Below are positions 59,951 through 64,000 of a stretch of 64,000 nucleotides of DNA, in pieces. This DNA comes from Pseudomonadota bacterium (lineage in GTDB: Bacteria > Pseudomonadota > Gammaproteobacteria > Steroidobacterales > Steroidobacteraceae), in the NCBI GenBank assembly GCA_021843755.1, contig JAKBWB010000003.1:179951-243950 (forward strand), read 5' to 3'. Position 1 is the first letter of the stretch, and each line of letters starts with the position of its first letter. The notes beneath the pieces were generated by a model, which did no database searches, was not told the DNA's origin, and was given only the letters and a program-made list of their open reading frames with translations. Position numbers and translations under genes: made by a program.

Positions 59951-61154
59951 GCTGGGTCATGCCCGGCGCGTCGGGTGCCGACTGCAGGCGCTCACCGGCG
60001 ACAAAAGCGCGCAGGGTTGTGCGCGAGCGCATCGCATCCTGATAGCCGAGTTCGATCAGCGCGCGGGTGTACGGCGCCTCGAAGGCCAGATAGCTGGTCA
60101 GCTGATGGCCGGGCACTTCGGGCCGGCCGCCGAGCACCCGCAGCAGCGCGCGCAAGCCGGCCGGAATGTCGGCGGCGTGGCGGGCCGCGATCTCGCTCGG
60201 ATCGACGCTCGGGGCGATCATGAGCGTCTCGATGGCGCGCAGCCCGCGCGCCTGCGGCGCGGCGCGCACCAGCTGATTCATCCGGTCGATATGCTCGAGA
60301 TCGCCGTAGATCTGATCGGTGAACAGAGTATCGAGCATGAAGCCGAGCACCTCCCCCGGGCTCGGCATCGTGGCCGGCCGGGCGGCGTCGACTCCGGAGC
60401 TGTGCGGCGAGCGCACGCCGAGGATGAGCAGCCGGTCCGCGCCGAGATGAACGGCCGGGCTCAACGGGTTCAACTGGCGCATCGAGCCGTCGCCGAAGTA
60501 CTCATCGCCGAGCTTCACCGGTGTGAACAGCAACGGGATGGCGATGCTCGCCCGGATGGTCTCCTGCGACAGCTCGCTGCGGCGGCCCATGTGCTGCGCG
60601 CGGGTCCACTCGGACACCTCCGGCACGCCGTCGAAGAATGCCACCGACTGGCCAGTGGCGTAGCTCGTGGCGCACAGCGCGCAGGCGCGCAGATGGCCGC
60701 GCGCAATGCTGCGACGGATGCCGTTGCAATCGATCTCCCTTGCCAGCAGCGCCTTCAGCGGCCCGGTCTCGAGCAGCGATTTCGGCGGCGAGAGGATCAG
60801 GCCGCCGGAGATCAGCGACAGCACCCAGTGCAGGCCCGAGCGCACCACGTGCGGCGCATCGACGTGGAAAACCTGGCCGGTGCGGAAGTTCGACCACACC
60901 CGCAGCAGACCCGCGACGCCCTCGCGCCACACGTGCGCCTCGGCGGCGAGCACGCTCGCGGCCACCGCCCCGGCGGAAGTCCCGACGATGATCTGGAAGG
61001 GGTTGCGCGCGCGCGGCAGTATCTCCGCCAGCGCGCGCAGCACGCCCACCTGATATGCGGACCGCGCTCCGCCGCCCGTCAGCACCAGGGCCACGACCGG
61101 ACGGCGCCGCGGGCCGAGCGGCCCGCGGGATGCGATATCGGTTGCTGGCTCCAT
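59943..61154 (-). CDS. Patatin-like phospholipase (RssA-related)
   Basis: A 403-residue patatin-fold hydrolase. The oxyanion loop is LTGGGARSAYQ, the nucleophile Ser is in IVGTSAGAVAAS (S60) and the dyad Asp in YFGDGSMRQLNPLSP (about 220). A C-terminal helical part extends beyond the usual RssA length (about 300). No signal peptide is visible, so it is probably cytoplasmic and acts on phospholipids or acyl esters. It lies 63 nt downstream of pyk on the same strand. Confidence 0.88.
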   Translation of the reverse strand: MEPATDIASRGPLGPRRRPVVALVLTGGGARSAYQVGVLRALAEILPRARNPFQIIVGTSAGAVAASVLAAEAHVWREGVAGLLRVWSNFRTGQVFHVDAPHVVRSGLHWVLSLISGGLILSPPKSLLETGPLKALLAREIDCNGIRRSIARGHLRACALCATSYATGQSVAFFDGVPEVSEWTRAQHMGRRSELSQETIRASIAIPLLFTPVKLGDEYFGDGSMRQLNPLSPAVHLGADRLLILGVRSPHSSGVDAARPATMPSPGEVLGFMLDTLFTDQIYGDLEHIDRMNQLVRAAPQARGLRAIETLMIAPSVDPSEIAARHAADIPAGLRALLRVLGGRPEVPGHQLTSYLAFEAPYTRALIELGYQDAMRSRTTLRAFVAGERLQSAPDAPGMTQLT

Positions 61155-61217
61155 AATCTCGGACGGAGCCGGCCGCTACGCGGACCGCCGCCGGCGCCTC
61201 ATCGCTCCGACAGCCTC

Positions 61218-62648
61218 CTAGGCCACCTCGAGGATCTGCAGGGAGTTCGTGCCGCCCTGCACGCCCGACTGCTCGCCCTTGGTGAGAATCACCAGATCCT
61301 TGCGCTCGACCAACTTCAGCTCCAGAAGCCGGGTGAACAGCGTGTCGTAGAGCTGTCCGGTGGACTTCGCGTCGGTCACGTCGAAGATGACCGGATATAC
61401 ACCGCGAAACAGCGTCACCCGGCGGCGCGTCGACTCGTGGCGGGTGAAGGCGTAGATCGGTATGTCCGAGCGGATGCGCGACATCCACAGCGGCGTCGAG
61501 CCCGACTCGGTCAACGCGACGATGGCGCGCACCTTCATGTGATTGGCGGCATACATCACCGCCATGGCGATGGCCTCCTCGCTGTCGCTGAACAGCCCCT
61601 CGGTACGATGCTGCTGGAAGCCGAGCGACAGCTCGTATTTCTCGGCGCCCTCGATGACCCGCGCCATCGCCTCCACGGCGCGCACCGGGTAGCGTCCGGT
61701 GGCCGATTCCGCCGACAGCATGACCGCATCGGTCCCATCCATCACGGCATTGGCGACGTCGCTGACCTCGGCACGCGTGGGAATCGGGTTCTGGATCATC
61801 GATTCCATCATTTGCGTCGCGGTGATCACCACCCGGTTCTTCAGCCGCGACTGGCGAATGATGGTCTTCTGCAAGCCCGCGAGTTCGGCATAGCCCATCT
61901 CGACACCGAGGTCGCCGCGCGCCACCATCACGACGTCGGAGGCCTCGACGAGGGACGGTAGATTGGTGATCGCCTCCTGACGCTCGACCTTGGCGACGAT
62001 GCGCGCGTCGCGCCCGGCGCGACGCGCCAGGGTTCGGGCCTGCTCGATGTCGGCCGCGTCGCGGGCGAAGGACACGGCGATGTAATCGATGTTCTCCTCG
62101 GCGGCGAATCGGATGTCTTCCTTGTCCTTGTCGGACAGAGCCGGAGCGGATATTCCCCCGCCCTGCCGATTGAGGCCTTTACGATCGGAAAGCTCACCGC
62201 CGATGCGCACGTGCGTGTGAATGCGTGTGCCCTCGACCCGCTCGACGTCGAGGACGATCTGCCCGTCGGCCAGCAGCAGCGCGTCACCGGCCTGCACGTC
62301 CTTCGGCAGATCCTTGTAGGCGACGCCCACGCCCTCCACGGTGCCGGCCTTGGGATCGAGCGCGGTGTCGAGCATGAACGGCCGGCCCTCCTCCAGCAGC
62401 ACCTTGCCGGCGCGGAACCCCTCGATGCGGATCTTCGGTCCCGCCAGGTCGAGCAGCACCCCGACGCACTTGTTGGCGCGATTCGCCGCCTCACGCACCA
62501 GCGCCAGCCGCCGCCGCCGGTCCTCGACGGTGCCGTGCGAGGCGTTCAGCCGCGCCACATCGAGACCGGCGCGCACCATGTCGGTCAGCACCCCCACATC
62601 GTCCGTGGCCGGCCCGAGCGTCGCCACGATTTTTGTTCGTCTGTGCAT
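61218..62648 (-). CDS. pyk: Pyruvate kinase
   Basis: A 476-residue pyruvate kinase. It has RRTKIVATLGPATDDVGVLT, the B domain, KVERQEAITNLPSLVEASDV, VARGDLGVEMGYAELAGLQK, MESMIQNPIPTRAEVSDVAN and DAVMLSAESATGRYPVRAVE. It makes ATP and pyruvate from PEP and ADP. It begins 4 nt after the pgk stop, in a gap-pgk-pyk series. Confidence 0.97.
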   Translation of the reverse strand: MHRRTKIVATLGPATDDVGVLTDMVRAGLDVARLNASHGTVEDRRRRLALVREAANRANKCVGVLLDLAGPKIRIEGFRAGKVLLEEGRPFMLDTALDPKAGTVEGVGVAYKDLPKDVQAGDALLLADGQIVLDVERVEGTRIHTHVRIGGELSDRKGLNRQGGGISAPALSDKDKEDIRFAAEENIDYIAVSFARDAADIEQARTLARRAGRDARIVAKVERQEAITNLPSLVEASDVVMVARGDLGVEMGYAELAGLQKTIIRQSRLKNRVVITATQMMESMIQNPIPTRAEVSDVANAVMDGTDAVMLSAESATGRYPVRAVEAMARVIEGAEKYELSLGFQQHRTEGLFSDSEEAIAMAVMYAANHMKVRAIVALTESGSTPLWMSRIRSDIPIYAFTRHESTRRRVTLFRGVYPVIFDVTDAKSTGQLYDTLFTRLLELKLVERKDLVILTKGEQSGVQGGTNSLQILEVA

Positions 62649-62652
62649 GATG

Positions 62653-63831
62653 TCAGTCGCCTGCGCGCTCCTCGAGGGCTGCCACAGCGGGCAGCTTCTT
62701 GCCTTCTACGAATTCCAGAAATGCTCCACCGCCGGTCGAGATATACGAAATGCCGTCCTCGACCCGGTACTTCTCGATCGCGGCCAGCGTATCGCCACCG
62801 CCGGCCAGAGAGAACGCCTTGCTGCGGGCGATCGCCTGGGCGATGGCGCGCGTGCCCTCGCCGAACTGCTCGAACTCGAACACACCCACCGGACCGTTCC
62901 AGATGATGGTCCCGGCCGACTGCAGCAGTGCGCTCAGCCGGTCGGCGGTGTCCGGTCCGATGTCCAGGATCATCTCATCGGCACCAACATCGTGAATGGA
63001 GCGCACATCGGCGTGGGCCGTCGCCGCGAATTCCTTGGCCACCACGACGTCGGTCGGCAGCGGAATCTCCGCCCCCCGCGCGCGCGCCTGTTCCATCAGC
63101 CGCCGCGCCACCTCGAGCAGTTCCGCCTCGTGGAGCGACTTGCCGACCGGCAGGCCGGTCGCGGCCAGGAAGGTGTTGGCGATCCCGCCGCCGACGATGA
63201 GCTTGTCGACCTTGGCGAGCAGGGACTCGAGCACGGTCAGCTTGGTCGAGACCTTCGAGCCGGCGACGATCGCCACCAGAGGCCGCGCCGGGCGCTCGAG
63301 CGCCCGTTCCAGCGCCTCGAGTTCCCCGACCAGCAGCGGACCGGCGCAGGCGACCTTGGCGTGGCGCACGATGCCGTGGGTGCTGGCTTCGGCGCGGTGC
63401 GCGGTCCCGAACGCGTCCATGACGAACACGTCGCACAGCGCCGCCATCCTGCGCGACAGCGCCTCGTCATCCTTCTTCTCGCCCTTGTTGAAGCGCACGT
63501 TCTCGCACAGCACCGCGCTGCCCGGGGCGCATTCCAGTCCATCCAGCCAGTCGCCTCGCAAGGGCACGGGCTTGCCCAGCAGCTCCGAGAGGCGCGCGGC
63601 CACCGGCTGCAACGACAGCTTCGCGTCGAACTCGCCCTCCTTGGGGCGGCCGAGGTGCGAGAGGATGAACACCTGCGCATGCTGATCGAGCGCGTAACGG
63701 ATGGTGGGCAGCGCGGCGCGGATGCGCGCATCGCTCGAGATCACCCCGTCCTTGACCGGCACATTGAGGTCTTCACGGATCAGGACCCGCTTGCCGCGCA
63801 GGTCCGTGTCCGTCATGCGCCGGATCTTCAT
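62653..63831 (-). CDS. pgk: Phosphoglycerate kinase
   Basis: A 392-residue PGK. It has [92 protein letters not shown] and [20 protein letters not shown], covering both lobes. The ATG at 63831 follows GAAGG and overlaps the gap stop by 4 nt; an internal ATG at 63816 is a weaker alternative. Confidence 0.97.
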   Translation of the reverse strand: MKIRRMTDTDLRGKRVLIREDLNVPVKDGVISSDARIRAALPTIRYALDQHAQVFILSHLGRPKEGEFDAKLSLQPVAARLSELLGKPVPLRGDWLDGLECAPGSAVLCENVRFNKGEKKDDEALSRRMAALCDVFVMDAFGTAHRAEASTHGIVRHAKVACAGPLLVGELEALERALERPARPLVAIVAGSKVSTKLTVLESLLAKVDKLIVGGGIANTFLAATGLPVGKSLHEAELLEVARRLMEQARARGAEIPLPTDVVVAKEFAATAHADVRSIHDVGADEMILDIGPDTADRLSALLQSAGTIIWNGPVGVFEFEQFGEGTRAIAQAIARSKAFSLAGGGDTLAAIEKYRVEDGISYISTGGGAFLEFVEGKKLPAVAALEERAGD

Positions 63832-64000
63832 GATACCTTCGACCAGGCAAGCGCGGTGTCGATCATCCGGTTGGAGAATCCCCACTCGTTGTCGTACCAG
63901 GCGCACACCTTGACCAGCGTGCCGGCGATCACCTTGGTGAGGGTTGCATCGAAGGTGGAGGAATGCGCGTCGTGGTTGAAGTCGATCGACACCAGCGGCG
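63828..64000 (-). CDS. gap: Glyceraldehyde-3-phosphate dehydrogenase, 3' end (partial)
   Basis: The window holds the last 56 codons, ending [20 protein letters not shown] and [15 protein letters not shown](Y/F)S is the highly conserved C-terminal motif of GAPDH, and [16 protein letters not shown] fits the preceding DF...SS segment. The gene runs off the window at 64000, so the 5' end is not seen. Its TGA overlaps the pgk ATG. Confidence 0.95.
   Translation of the reverse strand, partial: PLVSIDFNHDAHSSTFDATLTKVIAGTLVKVCAWYDNEWGFSNRMIDTALAWSKVS

Overview
The window looks like chromosomal DNA of a GC-rich gammaproteobacterium. The evidence is gene order: pilA-pilB-pilC-pilD-coaE-zapD-yacG; a complete dcw division and cell-wall cluster (mraZ to ftsZ) followed by lpxC, dciA, an M23 peptidase, secA and a MutT-like gene; rnpB/rsmI/lpoA/yraN beside mraZ; sspA-sspB; an AlgW/DegS-type protease; murA-ibaG; and kdsD-kdsC-lptC-lptA-lptB-rpoN-hpf-rapZ. 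This resembles Pseudomonas and Xanthomonas gene order, but genus and species cannot be set from the sequence alone.

Layout. 1-6.4 kb is an accessory region: a DUF2442 gene, a TumE/TumA-type toxin-antitoxin pair with repeated operator half-sites, a decayed tyrosine integrase, a large GHKL (Hsp90/MORC-like) ATPase with a small downstream partner, a truncated DUF4143 ATPase, a higB-higA pair and a DnaQ-fold exonuclease. 6.4-8.3 kb is a TPR-sulfotransferase. 8.7-15.9 kb is the type IV pilus locus, with two tandem pilins and a near-perfect sigma-54 promoter, then coaE, zapD and yacG. 15.9-17.7 kb is a second accessory islet: parD with a decayed parE, an insertion-sequence remnant, and mazE-mazF with paired 12-bp operators. 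17.7-23.9 kb holds a conserved small gene, the Nudix gene, secA, the M23 peptidase, dciA and lpxC. 24-41.9 kb is the dcw cluster on the minus strand, ending at a promoter with four MraZ boxes. 42-46.2 kb holds yraN, lpoA, rsmI, rnpB, sspB and sspA. 46.8-51.7 kb holds a periplasmic protease, 6-phosphogluconolactonase, an SPFH protein with a partner, and a 6-phosphogluconate dehydrogenase. 51.9-59.95 kb runs from murA and ibaG through the Kdo/LPS-transport operon to rpoN, hpf and rapZ. 59.9-64 kb is a patatin lipase, pyk, pgk and the 3' end of gap.

How it fits together. Most of the window builds the envelope: peptidoglycan precursor synthesis and division (dcw, murA, lpoA, zapD), LPS synthesis and transport (lpxC, kdsD, kdsC, lptCAB), protein export (secA), envelope proteolysis, and type IV pili. 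RpoN is encoded here and probably drives the pilin promoter. Ten adjacent dcw genes overlap by exactly 4 nt, which suggests tightly coupled translation.

No CRISPR array, tRNA, intact transposon or phage was seen. The most unusual candidates are the GHKL ATPase and its partner in the first accessory region, and the operator architectures of the three toxin-antitoxin promoters.
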